From CAZWKQ01 sp964634005 (lineage in GTDB: Bacteria > Bacteroidota > Bacteroidia > Bacteroidales > JACABE01), in the NCBI GenBank assembly GCA_964634005.1, contig CAZWKQ010000011.1:1-64000 (forward strand): a DNA stretch of 64,000 nt. Direction: 5' to 3'. The position numbers and the translations under genes were made by a program. Positions 17,356-27,115 of this stretch are shown one piece after another (position 1 is the first letter of the stretch; the number at the start of each line of letters is the position of its first letter). Below the pieces are notes generated by a model that saw only the letters and a list, made by a program, of their open reading frames with translations, was not told where the DNA came from and did no database searches.

Positions 17356-18463
17356 ATAACTTAAAAACATTTATAAGTTCAACTTCTTCATTCTCCCAGC
17401 ATAGTTCATTAAGTGCCGAGCTAGTATTTAAAGTATATTTCTTTAATTTTTCTTTGTCCTTTAACATTTGATTGATTTTACCGGCTATATCCATGGGTTT
17501 ATGACTTTCAATTATTTCTCCTATATCATACTTTTCAATAATTTTTCTGATTTCGGGCAAATCGGACGACAATACAGGAATGCCGGCCATAATATAATCG
17601 AATAATTTATTAGGCAAACTAAATCTATAATTGATATTGGTACCTTTATCCAATGTCAATCCTAAATCGGCATTTGAAGTATATTGCATCAATTCGGAGT
17701 AAGGCAATTTATTAATAAAAACAATCCTGTCATTTAACCCCATTTTTTTAGTCATAGTCTTAAGAGTATCAATTACATCTCCACCTCCAATAATCAAAAG
17801 AAGCGTATTTTCAATATAATTCATGGCTTCAATTAACTCTTCTCCACCCCTATCAACATTAATTCCGGCACCTTGTAAAATTATAATGTTTTTTTCTAAT
17901 GGTAATCCAAGTTCAATCCGATTTTTTTCCCTGTTGAAATCTGTTTTCAATGGAACATTTCTGACTACTTTCACTTCTTTATTGTATTGCTTACGATATA
18001 AACCTGCTATAGAGTCATTTACAGTGAATATATGCTTAAGCTTAGGGAATATTTTTTTTTCGATATAAATCCAGCAATTTCGGGCAAAATTGTTGTTTTC
18101 TAATTCAGGAACACCAGTAAAATACTCATGACTATCGTAAACCAAAGGAATTTTTTTTAATTTACTTACTAAATAATTTGGCAATAATGTATCCAAATCA
18201 TTAGCATACAGCAAATCGGCTTTTTTGAAAAGCAAATACAAAAACAAGCGAAAATTATATTCGGCATAAAAAACTGCTTCTTTTTGGAAAAGCAGTTTCA
18301 TCCTATGGGTTTTATAATCTCTTTTATCTAATTGACGGCTATCTCTTTTCAACCGACCTACAAGAGTTACATTGTAACCGCATTTTGATAATGTTCTGCA
18401 TATTTTATCAACTCTGACATCCGTTGATAAATCGTTGATAACTGAAACAACTGCTCTTTTCAA
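17348..18463 (-). CDS. Glycosyltransferase, GT4-like
   Basis: 371 residues from TTG 18463. KRAVVSVINDLSTDVRVDKIC at the N-terminus and a C-terminal half with IILQGAGINVDRGGEELI, KMGLNDRIVFINKLPYSEL and DLGLTLDK...NYRFSLPNKLFDYIMAGIPVL fit GT4 family members; the LPNKLFDYMAAGIPV segment is the nucleotide-binding site. The longer frame (GTG 18499) is rejected because a TATCTTTG promoter element sits at 18489-18496. Partner of the downstream glycosyltransferase in cell-surface polysaccharide synthesis. Confidence 0.85.
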   Translation of the reverse strand: MKRAVVSVINDLSTDVRVDKICRTLSKCGYNVTLVGRLKRDSRQLDKRDYKTHRMKLLFQKEAVFYAEYNFRLFLYLLFKKADLLYANDLDTLLPNYLVSKLKKIPLVYDSHEYFTGVPELENNNFARNCWIYIEKKIFPKLKHIFTVNDSIAGLYRKQYNKEVKVVRNVPLKTDFNREKNRIELGLPLEKNIIILQGAGINVDRGGEELIEAMNYIENTLLLIIGGGDVIDTLKTMTKKMGLNDRIVFINKLPYSELMQYTSNADLGLTLDKGTNINYRFSLPNKLFDYIMAGIPVLSSDLPEIRKIIEKYDIGEIIESHKPMDIAGKINQMLKDKEKLKKYTLNTSSALNELCWENEEVELINVFKLYA

Positions 18464-18488
18464 AATAGTAACTGATGAAACCTTTATG

Positions 18489-18496
18489 CAAAGATA
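18489..18496 (-). promoter_or_regulatory. -7 element of the glycosyltransferase operon
   Basis: Minus-strand TATCTTTG, 20 bp downstream of a T-rich block that could serve as -33. Leader to TTG 18463 is about 20 nt. Confidence 0.5.
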
Positions 18497-18519
18497 CACT
18501 CAATTATTTTAGAAAAAAA

Positions 18520-19677
18520 CTAAAGTTGATATTCAAGAGCTTTTTTGACAACATCAAGTGTAACTAATTGCCTATCTCCCAATGCCTTCCAATTTCTTTC
18601 TTCAAATCTCTTAATAATTTCAGAAATAGTTTCACAACCTAAATTATATTCGCTAAGTCGGGTTTTTACACCTAAAGATTCAAAAAAGTCAACTGTAGCA
18701 AAAATTGCATTGTTAATCTTAATATAGTCATCACCTCTGCTTATACCCCAAACTCTTTCAGCATATTGAATCAATTTTTCTTTTTTCTCTTCGCGCAATG
18801 CTTTCCAAATTCCGGGAAGGACAATTGCAAGAGTTCGTGCATGATCGATTTCATAAAGAGCTGTTATTTCATGGCCAATAGAATGTACAGACCAATCAGT
18901 AGCGACACCACAACTTATTACACCATTTAGCGCCATACTGGCACATAACATCAAATTTGCCATTGAGTCGTAGTCATTAGGATTATGATATACTTTAGGG
19001 CCTTCTTCAATAAGAGTAATTAAAATACTTTCCGCAAACCTATCCTGAAGCGGGGTATTTAAATCGTAGGTTAAATACTGTTCAACAACATGTACAAATG
19101 CATCAACTATACCGTTTGCTATCTGATGTTTTGGTAATGATGAAGCAATTTCGGGAAGAAGAATTGAAAACTTAGGGAAAGAAAACGGAGATAAAAATGC
19201 ATACTTTTCCTTGGTCGATTCCCTTGTTATAACCGCAGCCATATTCATTTCCGAACCGGTAGCTGGAAGCGTAAGAATTACACCTATGGCCAGAGCATCG
19301 GTTACAGGTTTATTTTTTGACAATATATCCCATGGATCACCGTCTTTATATTTACTTGCTACTGCAATAAATTTGGCAGCATCAATAACCGAACCTCCTC
19401 CAACTGCAAGTATAAAATCAACACCTTCCCTATTTACCAATTCAACAGCTTTCATTGCTGTTTCATAACGCGGATTAGGTTCAACTCCCGAAAACTCAAT
19501 GAAATTCAATCCATTCAATTCATTAATAATACTTTCGTACAATCCGTTTTTCTTGATACTGCCTCCTCCGTATAAAAGCATTATTTTCTGATAGTTCGAA
19601 ATATTTGGTCTTAACTTCTTTAACTGACCTTTGCCAAATATTAATTTTACCGGATTATAATATTCAAAATTTTTCAT
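18520..19677 (-). CDS. Iron-containing alcohol dehydrogenase (NADPH-dependent butanol dehydrogenase type)
   Basis: 385 residues from ATG 19677, giving the usual N-terminus FEYYNPVKLIFGKGQL. NAD(P)-binding GGGSVIDAAKFIA (about 88-100) and metal-site region GVATDWSVHSIGHEITALYEIDHARTLAI. Closest in pattern to YqhD/BdhA-type enzymes reducing aldehydes. The upstream ATG at 19698 adds an unlikely seven residues. Single gene; there is a 183-bp gap before the divergent gene at 19882. Confidence 0.9.
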   Translation of the reverse strand: MKNFEYYNPVKLIFGKGQLKKLRPNISNYQKIMLLYGGGSIKKNGLYESIINELNGLNFIEFSGVEPNPRYETAMKAVELVNREGVDFILAVGGGSVIDAAKFIAVASKYKDGDPWDILSKNKPVTDALAIGVILTLPATGSEMNMAAVITRESTKEKYAFLSPFSFPKFSILLPEIASSLPKHQIANGIVDAFVHVVEQYLTYDLNTPLQDRFAESILITLIEEGPKVYHNPNDYDSMANLMLCASMALNGVISCGVATDWSVHSIGHEITALYEIDHARTLAIVLPGIWKALREEKKEKLIQYAERVWGISRGDDYIKINNAIFATVDFFESLGVKTRLSEYNLGCETISEIIKRFEERNWKALGDRQLVTLDVVKKALEYQL

Positions 19678-19839
19678 AGCGCAATTTTTTATAAACACTT
19701 ATTAAACATTAATTAATCAAGTTTTGTTGTATAACAAAGCGATATTATTAAGATTTTTTAATATAAAAATTGCTTTTATCATAATTAAAATTTAAAAATA
19801 TTGTTCAACAATTTTCGTTTTACAATTGCTAACTTACAT

Positions 19840-19847
19840 TAGATTTG
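19840..19847 (+). promoter_or_regulatory. -7 element of the secreted unknown
   Basis: TAGATTTG fits TAnnTTTG; leader about 28 nt to ATG 19882. The -33 is only T-rich. Confidence 0.4.
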
Positions 19848-19881
19848 CATAAATTTGCTTTCTTTAGAAATATACAGATAA

Positions 19882-21420
19882 ATGTATAAAAAATTTTTAA
19901 TATCACTCGTTTTTTTAGTCTCAATAAATATTTCGTTTTCACAGACATCTAAAGTAATTAGAGCTGAAATTGAAACTACAGAAAATGCAAATCCTTTTCA
20001 CATAGCAAACTTTGAAAAAAATGGTTTGATTATTACAAATAAATTGAACGAATTTTTCGACCGAAAAACATTAAATTTCCAATTTACTTATTACAACAAT
20101 ATTCTTCAGAAAAAATGGCAAAAAAAGATTCCCTTATCCGAAGATTACAATTTTTATGGAAATCAATATGCCAATGATAGTTTGATGTTGATATTATTCA
20201 AAGAAAATAAAAAGTCGAATGAACCTAATATATTACTTATTAATTTTAACATACAAAATGGCGGATTTGTGATAAGTGAATTTGCCACAAAAGAAAAAAA
20301 CGACTTAGTAAGTTTAAAAAAATTTGGGGAAATCTTATTTCTGATTTTTGAAAATAAAAATGAAGATTATTTAGTAAAAATTAATATACCAAACAGAAGT
20401 TTCGAAGAAATTGTTTTAAATACTTCAAAAGATAAATATACCACAGAGGATTTTAAAATTGACTCTTCCGGTTCTTATTTCTATTTATTAAGCAAGAAAC
20501 AACTTTCGCGTAAAGAATATAAATTTACCATTGTAAAATATAATATTGACGGCAGTAAAGTCTTTACAACTGATATTAATAATAATGATGACAACAAGCA
20601 ATTATTAACGGCTAATATTTCTTCGATTGAGAAAGAAGATTTAATTATTACCGGTTCTTATAATTTAACTGATGAAAAATTTTCGAATTTTCCCGAAACT
20701 TACAAATTTGAATCTGCAGGAATGTATTTTACAAGAATTTCGAAAGATGGCTCTTCTAAAACAACATTTTTCAATTATCTTTATTTTGACAATATAACCA
20801 AATACCTGAATAAAAAAGAAATTTCGAGAATTCGAAAAAATCAGGAAAAAAATGAAAACAAAGAACAATCGCTCAATTATCTTGTAATAGAACATGATGC
20901 TAAAATTGATAATAACAACATTTTACTTATATCGGAAGCATTCTATCCTGAATACCGAACGGTATCGGATATGTCTTACGATTATTACGGCAGAATGACA
21001 CCTACTTCACGAACTGTTTTCGACGGGTACAGATATACAAACGCTTTTATTTTATGTATCGATAAAAATGGCACTCCTAAGTGGAACCAACTTTTCGACA
21101 TTTGGAATATACTAACAATGGATTTAAAAGAAAGAGTAAGCACATTAACAATTGGAAACGAAATGGTTATGGCTTATAATAATGATGGAGAAGTTGTTTA
21201 CAAGGTACTTAACGATTCAAGCACTGTTACCGAAATTGACAAGATAAAAGTAGAAAGCCTTTATCCTAATGACAAAATTATGAATAATTCTAGCTCTAAT
21301 ATAACTCATTGGTATCAAAACTACTTTTTAGCCTATGGTTTACAGGTTATAAAGAATAATGCTTTGGCAAATAAAAGCAAAAGAGTCGTTTTTTATATGA
21401 ATAAAATTTCGTTTGAATAA
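19882..21420 (+). CDS. Secreted protein of unknown function
   Basis: 512 residues with a signal peptide (about 1-20, ending FSQ). No transmembrane helix after it. The mature part is beta-rich with repeated phrases (ISLINFNIQNGGF, FYLLSKKQ, YKVLNDSSTV), consistent with a beta-propeller or six-bladed fold without conserved ligands I recognise. No T9SS sorting tail. It stands alone between the alcohol dehydrogenase (divergent) and recG (convergent, 21 bp apart). I do not recognise the family. Confidence 0.75.
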   Translation: MYKKFLISLVFLVSINISFSQTSKVIRAEIETTENANPFHIANFEKNGLIITNKLNEFFDRKTLNFQFTYYNNILQKKWQKKIPLSEDYNFYGNQYANDSLMLILFKENKKSNEPNILLINFNIQNGGFVISEFATKEKNDLVSLKKFGEILFLIFENKNEDYLVKINIPNRSFEEIVLNTSKDKYTTEDFKIDSSGSYFYLLSKKQLSRKEYKFTIVKYNIDGSKVFTTDINNNDDNKQLLTANISSIEKEDLIITGSYNLTDEKFSNFPETYKFESAGMYFTRISKDGSSKTTFFNYLYFDNITKYLNKKEISRIRKNQEKNENKEQSLNYLVIEHDAKIDNNNILLISEAFYPEYRTVSDMSYDYYGRMTPTSRTVFDGYRYTNAFILCIDKNGTPKWNQLFDIWNILTMDLKERVSTLTIGNEMVMAYNNDGEVVYKVLNDSSTVTEIDKIKVESLYPNDKIMNNSSSNITHWYQNYFLAYGLQVIKNNALANKSKRVVFYMNKISFE

Positions 21421-21441
21421 TATTGAATTTTTAATTGTTCA

Positions 21442-23550
21442 TTAACTGATTTTTTCCCAGTTCCCTTTTTTCTTTTTTAGTTGATAAATTTGTTCTGCAA
21501 GCCTTTTGTTTTTTTCTGATTTAAGGAATGGGTCATTATTTGTAATTTCAATAGCAATATCTCTTGTAAGTTTTATTAAGGCATCATCTTTTATAACATC
21601 GGCGAGTTTAAGGTCAAGGATTCCGCTTTGTTGTGTTCCTTGTAAATCACCCGGACCTCTTAGTTTTAAATCGGCCTCGGCAATTTCAAAACCATCGTTG
21701 GTTCTTACCATTGTTTCAATTCTTTTTTTACCTTCATTCGTCAATTTTGAGCTTGTCATAAGAATGCAATACGATTGTTCGGCACCTCTACCTACTCGAC
21801 CTCTTAGCTGGTGGAGTTGTGAAAGCCCAAACCTCTCGGCATTTTCTATTATCATAACAGTTGCATTTGGGACATCAACCCCAACTTCAATGACTGTAGT
21901 TGATACCATTATTTGAGTTTCGCCTTTTATAAATCTTTGCATTTCATAATCTTTGTCCTGGGCTTTCATCTTCCCATGAACAATACTAATGGCATATTCA
22001 GGTAACGGAAACTCCCTTGATAAACTGTAATAACCATCCATTAAATCTTTTAAATCGAGTGTTTCCGATTCATTAATCAAAGGATAAACTACATAAATCT
22101 GACGACCTTCTTTTATCTGTTTTCTTATAAAGCCAAATACTTTCAATCGTGAGGAATCAAAAAAATGATAGGTTTTAATCGGCTTGCGTCCGGGTGGTAA
22201 CTCATCGATAATAGATGAATCTAAATCGCCATAAAGAGTCATAGCCAAAGTACGAGGGATAGGGGTTGCAGTCATTACTAAAATATGGGGAGTAATCTGA
22301 TTTTTCTGCCATAATCTTGCCCTTTGTTCTACTCCAAAACGATGTTGTTCGTCTATTACTACCAATCCTAAATTATTAAATACGACATTATCTTCCAAAA
22401 GAGCATGTGTGCCAATAAGAATATTGATATACCCTGTTTCCAAATCATTTAAAATATTCTTTCTTGCACTAGCTTTCGTTGAGCCAGTAAGTATTTCAAC
22501 AACAACAGGCAAATCATCCAACATTTTTTTTATGCTGTTGAAATGTTGAAAAGCCAATATTTCGGTGGGCACCATAATACAAGTCTGATAACCGTTATCA
22601 ATAGCAATAAGCGAACTCATTAATGCTACTAATGTTTTACCGCTTCCCACATCACCTTGAAGTAAGCGGTTCATCTGCTTGCCGGAACCTAAATCGGAAC
22701 GTATTTCCCTTATTACCCTCTTCTGTGCTTCTGTCAATGGAAAAGGCAATTTAGTTTTGAAAAATGAATTAAAAATATCACCAACTTTAACAAATTGTAA
22801 TCCTATATTTTTCCGTATTCTTACATTCTTATTCTGCATCAACGAAAGCTGTAAAAACAATAATTCTTCGAATTTTATCCTATATATTGCTTTTTTTAAT
22901 AAGTCATTCGATACAGGATAATGGATATTTATAACAGCATTTTCGCGCGAAATTAATCTGTATTTAAAAATTATTTCATCTGTTAAGGTTTCAAAAATAA
23001 GTCCTTTTGCTGACTGTATCAAAGTTTTTGTAATCTTACTTATTCCTTTTGAATTCAGCCCCAAAGATTTTAATTTTTCCGTAGAGTTATAAAAAGGATA
23101 CAAACCCTCTACTTCCGATTGATTTTGATTATCAATGACTTTATCAATATCGGGGTGAGGAATATTAAATGAACCGTTGAAATAAACAGGTTTCCCAAAA
23201 ACTATATATTCCTCATCAATTTTTAATTTCTCCTTTACCCATTTTATACCCTGAAACCACACCAAATCAATACTTCCTGTATTATCGGTAAAAGTTGCAA
23301 CTAACCTGGTAGTTCTTATTTGTCCTATTTGTTTAAATGATGTTATTCGCCCTTTTAACTGAATATAAGAAACTTCATTGTTTATCTCAGAAATCTTATA
23401 AAATCTGCTTTTATCAATATATCTGAACGGGTAATAATTTAATAAATCACCGAAGGTGAAAATATTGAGCTCTTTTTTTAAAAGTTCTGCCCTTTTTGGG
23501 CCAACTCCTTTCAAATATTCTATTGGTGTATCAAAAAAATTGAAACTCAT
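21442..23550 (-). CDS. recG: ATP-dependent DNA helicase RecG
   Basis: 702 residues. Wedge domain (about 1-200), then Walker A GDVGSGKT (299-306), helicase motif DEQHRFG (400-406), TATPIPRT and GRVGRG. It unwinds branched DNA, reversing stalled forks and processing Holliday junctions. The C-terminal RGPGDLQGTQQSG segment is characteristic. A TAGATTTG -7 element (23564-23571) precedes the start. Confidence 0.96.
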   Translation of the reverse strand: MSFNFFDTPIEYLKGVGPKRAELLKKELNIFTFGDLLNYYPFRYIDKSRFYKISEINNEVSYIQLKGRITSFKQIGQIRTTRLVATFTDNTGSIDLVWFQGIKWVKEKLKIDEEYIVFGKPVYFNGSFNIPHPDIDKVIDNQNQSEVEGLYPFYNSTEKLKSLGLNSKGISKITKTLIQSAKGLIFETLTDEIIFKYRLISRENAVINIHYPVSNDLLKKAIYRIKFEELLFLQLSLMQNKNVRIRKNIGLQFVKVGDIFNSFFKTKLPFPLTEAQKRVIREIRSDLGSGKQMNRLLQGDVGSGKTLVALMSSLIAIDNGYQTCIMVPTEILAFQHFNSIKKMLDDLPVVVEILTGSTKASARKNILNDLETGYINILIGTHALLEDNVVFNNLGLVVIDEQHRFGVEQRARLWQKNQITPHILVMTATPIPRTLAMTLYGDLDSSIIDELPPGRKPIKTYHFFDSSRLKVFGFIRKQIKEGRQIYVVYPLINESETLDLKDLMDGYYSLSREFPLPEYAISIVHGKMKAQDKDYEMQRFIKGETQIMVSTTVIEVGVDVPNATVMIIENAERFGLSQLHQLRGRVGRGAEQSYCILMTSSKLTNEGKKRIETMVRTNDGFEIAEADLKLRGPGDLQGTQQSGILDLKLADVIKDDALIKLTRDIAIEITNNDPFLKSEKNKRLAEQIYQLKKKKGNWEKIS

Positions 23551-23716
23551 AATATCGAAAAAGCAAATCTACAATTTTTACATTAATTTGTAAATAAAGA
23601 AAATTTTTATATTTACCCGATTTATTAAATTTAACAATTTATTAATTAGCTTTATTTAAATTTTAAGCATATTCATACATTAAAATATAAGCTTCGTACA
23701 ATAAGTTATAAATTAC

Positions 23717-23748
23717 TTGCATTCGCCTGATTTCCGTATTATATTTGC
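23717..23748 (+). promoter_or_regulatory. Canonical Bacteroidota promoter of the candidate sRNA
   Basis: -33 TTG (23717-23719), exactly 20 bp spacer, -7 TATATTTG (23740-23747). One of the two cleanest promoters in the window; no protein-coding gene follows it before a terminator. Confidence 0.7.
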
Positions 23749-23752
23749 ATTG

Positions 23753-23866
23753 TCAATCATAATTATTGTTTTATTTTTTACCCAAATTTGAAAATCATTA
23801 CCCGCAACAAATTACTTTTGTAATGTGCATGAGTTAACCCTGTTTTATTTAAAACAGGGTTTTTTG
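23753..23866 (+). ncRNA. Candidate small RNA (~110 nt)
   Basis: Defined by the promoter just upstream and a strong intrinsic terminator at its 3' end. An internal 5-bp hairpin with a TTTT loop (23811-23824) precedes the terminator. It is too short for 6S RNA, and no tRNA or SRP-like fold is visible. The only ATG frames are a few codons long. It could instead be a terminated leader of lpxD, but lpxD has its own promoter 190 bp later. I assign no known class. Confidence 0.55.
23836..23866 (+). terminator. Intrinsic terminator of the candidate sRNA
   Basis: Perfect 11-bp arms AACCCTGTTTT (23836-23846) and AAAACAGGGTT (23851-23861), 4-nt loop, followed by a run of T. The GC-rich core CCCTG/CAGGG stands out from the AT-rich surroundings. 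Confidence 0.85.
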
Positions 23867-24052
23867 TTATTTTTAACAAATAAACGTTTGATTCTCCAAA
23901 TGTAATTAAAATTTGAAAAGATTTTTTAAACTTAAAAATTTTGATTATTTAATGTATGTAGCTGATTGACAGATATTATTAATAATTATAACAACTAATA
24001 TTAATTATTTTCATAATTCAAACCATAATTTCTTATAATATCTTAAAAATAT

Positions 24053-24060
24053 TATTTTTG
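24053..24060 (+). promoter_or_regulatory. -7 element of lpxD
   Basis: TATTTTTG followed by C, with a T-rich -33 about 21 bp upstream; leader about 30 nt to ATG 24097. Confidence 0.5.
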
Positions 24061-24096
24061 CATGAAAATTAGATTATTTAATCAAAAATACCAATA

Positions 24097-25125
24097 ATGG
24101 AATTTACTGTACAACAAATTGCAGATATTTTGGGAGGAAAAGTAGAGGGAAATGCAAATACTAAGGTTTATAAACTTTCAAAAATTGAAGAAGGTTCGGA
24201 AGGGAGCTTATCGTTTTTAGCCAATAAACTTTACACCCCGTATATATACGAAACTAATGCCTCAGCGGTGATTGTAAATAATGATTTTGTAGCGGAAAGA
24301 AGAATTAAAACAACTTTAATAAGAGTTCAGGATGCATATTCTGCATTTGCGAAATTATTAGAATACTACAACCAGTATAAATTGAATAAAACAGGTATTT
24401 CCGAAAAATCGCACATCTCAGGTAGTGCAAAATTGGGAAATAACCTTTACATAGGAGAATTTGCCTATATAGGAGAAAATGTGATAATTGGAGATAATGT
24501 AAAAATATATCCTCAAGTATATATAGGCGATAACTCAAAAATTGACGATAATACTACATTGTTTTCAGGAGTTAAAATTTATTCTGACAGCATAATTGGG
24601 AAAAACTGTATTTTACATTCGGGAGTTGTAATCGGTGCCGATGGTTTTGGTTTTGCGCCACAATCAGATAATAATTATAAAAAAGTCGCTCAAATTGGTA
24701 ATGTTGTAATTGGCGATAATGTAGAAATTGGTGCTAATACTACTGTTGATAGAGCTACATTGGGTTCTACAATAATAAAAGATGGAGTTAAACTTGACAA
24801 TCAGGTACAAATTGCTCATAATGTTGTTATTGGAGAAAATACGGTAATAGTAGCTCAAACAGGCATAGCAGGGTCTTCAAAAATCGGCAAAAATTGTGTT
24901 ATTGCCGGCCAAGTGGGCATTGTGGGTCACATTCAAATTGCCGACAATGTAACTATAGCAGCACAATCGGGTGTAACCGGAAATATTAAAAAAGAAGGTT
25001 CTGTTCTATTAGGCTCTCCTGCATTTGACGCCAATGAATGTAAAAAATCATATATTTATTTCCGCAATTTCTCGAAAATTGTTGAAAGACTGAAAGAAGT
25101 AGAAAGAAAATTAAATAAAGAGTAA
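24097..25125 (+). CDS. lpxD: UDP-3-O-(3-hydroxyacyl)glucosamine N-acyltransferase LpxD
   Basis: 342 residues, the normal length. N-terminal uridine-binding domain (about 1-100), then left-handed beta-helix hexapeptide repeats (about 105-300), ADGFGFAP (181-188), and the catalytic His241 (E. coli His239) in QIAHN. It transfers a 3-hydroxyacyl chain in lipid A synthesis. Unlike many Bacteroidota it is not next to lpxC/fabZ here. Ends 9 bp from the convergent ygiQ. Confidence 0.96.
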   Translation: MEFTVQQIADILGGKVEGNANTKVYKLSKIEEGSEGSLSFLANKLYTPYIYETNASAVIVNNDFVAERRIKTTLIRVQDAYSAFAKLLEYYNQYKLNKTGISEKSHISGSAKLGNNLYIGEFAYIGENVIIGDNVKIYPQVYIGDNSKIDDNTTLFSGVKIYSDSIIGKNCILHSGVVIGADGFGFAPQSDNNYKKVAQIGNVVIGDNVEIGANTTVDRATLGSTIIKDGVKLDNQVQIAHNVVIGENTVIVAQTGIAGSSKIGKNCVIAGQVGIVGHIQIADNVTIAAQSGVTGNIKKEGSVLLGSPAFDANECKKSYIYFRNFSKIVERLKEVERKLNKE

Positions 25126-25134
25126 TAAATTAAA

Positions 25135-26976
25135 TCATTTTTTACCTTTCCAACTTTTTTGAGGTAACAGCCTGTCGGCTACATCTTTACGATTAATCCT
25201 TTCGAGAGTTTTTCTGATCCATGAGTGATTTTCGGGTTTATACCAAAAGAAAAATCTGTTCTGATTTTTTTTATCGATAATATTTTTAGCAACAAAAACT
25301 TTATTCATTGAATAAGGGTCTATTTCGCTATAATACATCTCAGTAGCAAGAGTCATAGGAGTAGGAGTAAAATCCTGAACCTGTTCAGGTTTAATATTCA
25401 TATCTTTAGTTTCCAATGCCAACAAGGCCATATCAATAAGTTTCGACCCCGGATGACTCGAAATAAAATATGGTACTATTTGTTGATTTAATTTGTTTTT
25501 CCTTGAGATATTATCAAATTTATTTTTAAAATCCTTAAATAAACTAAACGAAGGTTTTCTCATTATTTTTAAAACATCATCCGAATTATGTTCGGGAGCA
25601 ACTTTTAATCGTCCCGAAACATGATTTTTAACCAATAATTCGCAATATTCATCGTAAGAATTTCTAATACTTTCATCTTTGTTTTTGTTGATAAACAAAT
25701 CGTAACGAATCCCACTGCCTATAAAAACTTTTTTAATTCCTTTTACTTTTGATGCTTTATTGTAAAGATTAATCAGAGGTTTATGATCTGTGTTGAGATT
25801 TTTACAAATAACGGGATAAATACATGAAAACCTTTGACATTTTTTACAAATTTCAATATCAATACCTTTCATGCCGTACATATTTGCAGACGGACCGCCT
25901 AAATCAGAAATATAACCCTTAAAATCGGGCATATTTGTAATTTTTTCAATTTCATTCAATATTGATTTTTCTGAGCGACTACTTACAAACTTACCCTGAT
26001 GAGCCGAAATAGTACAAAAAGCACAACCACCAAAACATCCTCTATGAATGTTAACAGAAAATTTAATCATCTCATATGCAGGAATCAAACCTCTTTTCTC
26101 ATATTTCGGGTGAGGCATTCTTGTATAAGGAAGATCATAGTATTCATCAATTTCATTTTTATCGGATGGCAAATAAGGAGGATTGATTACCAGATACTTT
26201 TCCCCGATTTTTTGAATTAAAGTCTTTGCGAACATTAAGTTTGATTGAGTTTCAACAACGCGAAAATTTGCCAAATATGACTTTTTTTCCTTCAAACAAA
26301 TTTCATGAGAGTTAAGCTCGATAAAATCTTCGTTTCCAACATATTTATTGTCAGTCAAATAAGCTATCTGATTAATTTTTCGCAAAACTGAAATATCATC
26401 AGAATTATTATAACAATTAGCTATTTCAACTATACTTTTTTCGCCCATACCATAAACCAGAATATCTGCCCCACTTTCGAATAAAATTGGGGGCTTAAGA
26501 GTATCAGACCAATAGTCATAATGAGTAATACGCCTTAATGATGCTTCTATACCGCCAATAACTACAGGTACATCAGGGTATAGTTTTTTTAATATTTTCG
26601 AATAAACAACAGTAGCATAATCGGGGCGAAAACCAGCTGCTCCGCCGGGGGTATAAGCATCATTGCATCTAAGTCTTTTGGCTGCAGTATAATGATTAAC
26701 CATTGAATCCATACAACCTGATGTAACACCAAAAAATAAACGCGGCTTTCCGAGTTTTTTGAAGTCCCGCAAATCGTCTCTCCAATTTGGTTGAGAAATA
26801 ATAGCTACTTTAAAGCCATATTTCTCTAAAATACGCGAAATAACAGCAGTTCCAAAACTTGGATGATCAACATAGGCATCTCCGCTAACCATAATTATAT
26901 CAGGTTGTTCCCAACCTCTTAATTTTACTTCTTTTAAGGTAGTGGGAAGCCAATCTGTAATATTTTTTTTTGTCAC
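25135..26976 (-). CDS. YgiQ family radical SAM protein
   Basis: 613 residues from a GTG start. N-terminal cobalamin-like Rossmann region (GDAYVDHPSFGTAVI ... GVTSGCMDSMVNHY), then the radical SAM cluster motif CxxxCxxC with C314, C318 and C321 (CFGGCAFC), and a C-terminal DUF3362-type part (VQDFTPTPMTLATEMYY). The family's substrate is unknown. Between lpxD (convergent) and the barrel genes (divergent). Confidence 0.92.
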   Translation of the reverse strand: MTKKNITDWLPTTLKEVKLRGWEQPDIIMVSGDAYVDHPSFGTAVISRILEKYGFKVAIISQPNWRDDLRDFKKLGKPRLFFGVTSGCMDSMVNHYTAAKRLRCNDAYTPGGAAGFRPDYATVVYSKILKKLYPDVPVVIGGIEASLRRITHYDYWSDTLKPPILFESGADILVYGMGEKSIVEIANCYNNSDDISVLRKINQIAYLTDNKYVGNEDFIELNSHEICLKEKKSYLANFRVVETQSNLMFAKTLIQKIGEKYLVINPPYLPSDKNEIDEYYDLPYTRMPHPKYEKRGLIPAYEMIKFSVNIHRGCFGGCAFCTISAHQGKFVSSRSEKSILNEIEKITNMPDFKGYISDLGGPSANMYGMKGIDIEICKKCQRFSCIYPVICKNLNTDHKPLINLYNKASKVKGIKKVFIGSGIRYDLFINKNKDESIRNSYDEYCELLVKNHVSGRLKVAPEHNSDDVLKIMRKPSFSLFKDFKNKFDNISRKNKLNQQIVPYFISSHPGSKLIDMALLALETKDMNIKPEQVQDFTPTPMTLATEMYYSEIDPYSMNKVFVAKNIIDKKNQNRFFFWYKPENHSWIRKTLERINRKDVADRLLPQKSWKGKK

Positions 26977-27032
26977 TTAAAAACCAAAAGATTAAATTTA
27001 TTTGTTTTTATTAATGTTGAACAAAATTACTT

Positions 27033-27040
27033 TATCTTTG
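27033..27040 (+). promoter_or_regulatory. -7 element of the barrel protein/aroK operon
   Basis: TATCTTTG followed by C, with a TTG 13 bp upstream (too close) and T-rich sequence at the ideal distance. Leader about 70 nt to ATG 27116. Confidence 0.45.
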
Positions 27041-27115
27041 CGATAGTTTAAAATTATTTATCGACAAATAATTTTAATTAAAGTAATTTTATAAATTTAA
27101 AACCTAAAATCATAT

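Larger units (their letters stand above)
23551..24096. other. 546-bp intergenic region with a candidate small RNA unit and the lpxD promoter
   Basis: No credible protein-coding frame. It contains, in order, the recG promoter element (minus strand), an AT-rich stretch (23572-23710), a textbook promoter (23717-23748), a candidate sRNA (about 23753-23866) with an intrinsic terminator, about 180 bp of AT-rich sequence without visible signals, and the lpxD -7 element (24053-24060). Confidence 0.7.

Noticed and set aside
21506..21916. 136-codon open frame antisense to recG
   Set aside because: Lies wholly within recG's coding region, with low-complexity, hydrophobic, shadow-like composition; recG is certain.
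23753..23866. 6S RNA or SRP RNA
   Set aside because: Only about 110 nt and lacks the long open-bubble stem of 6S or the SRP fold.
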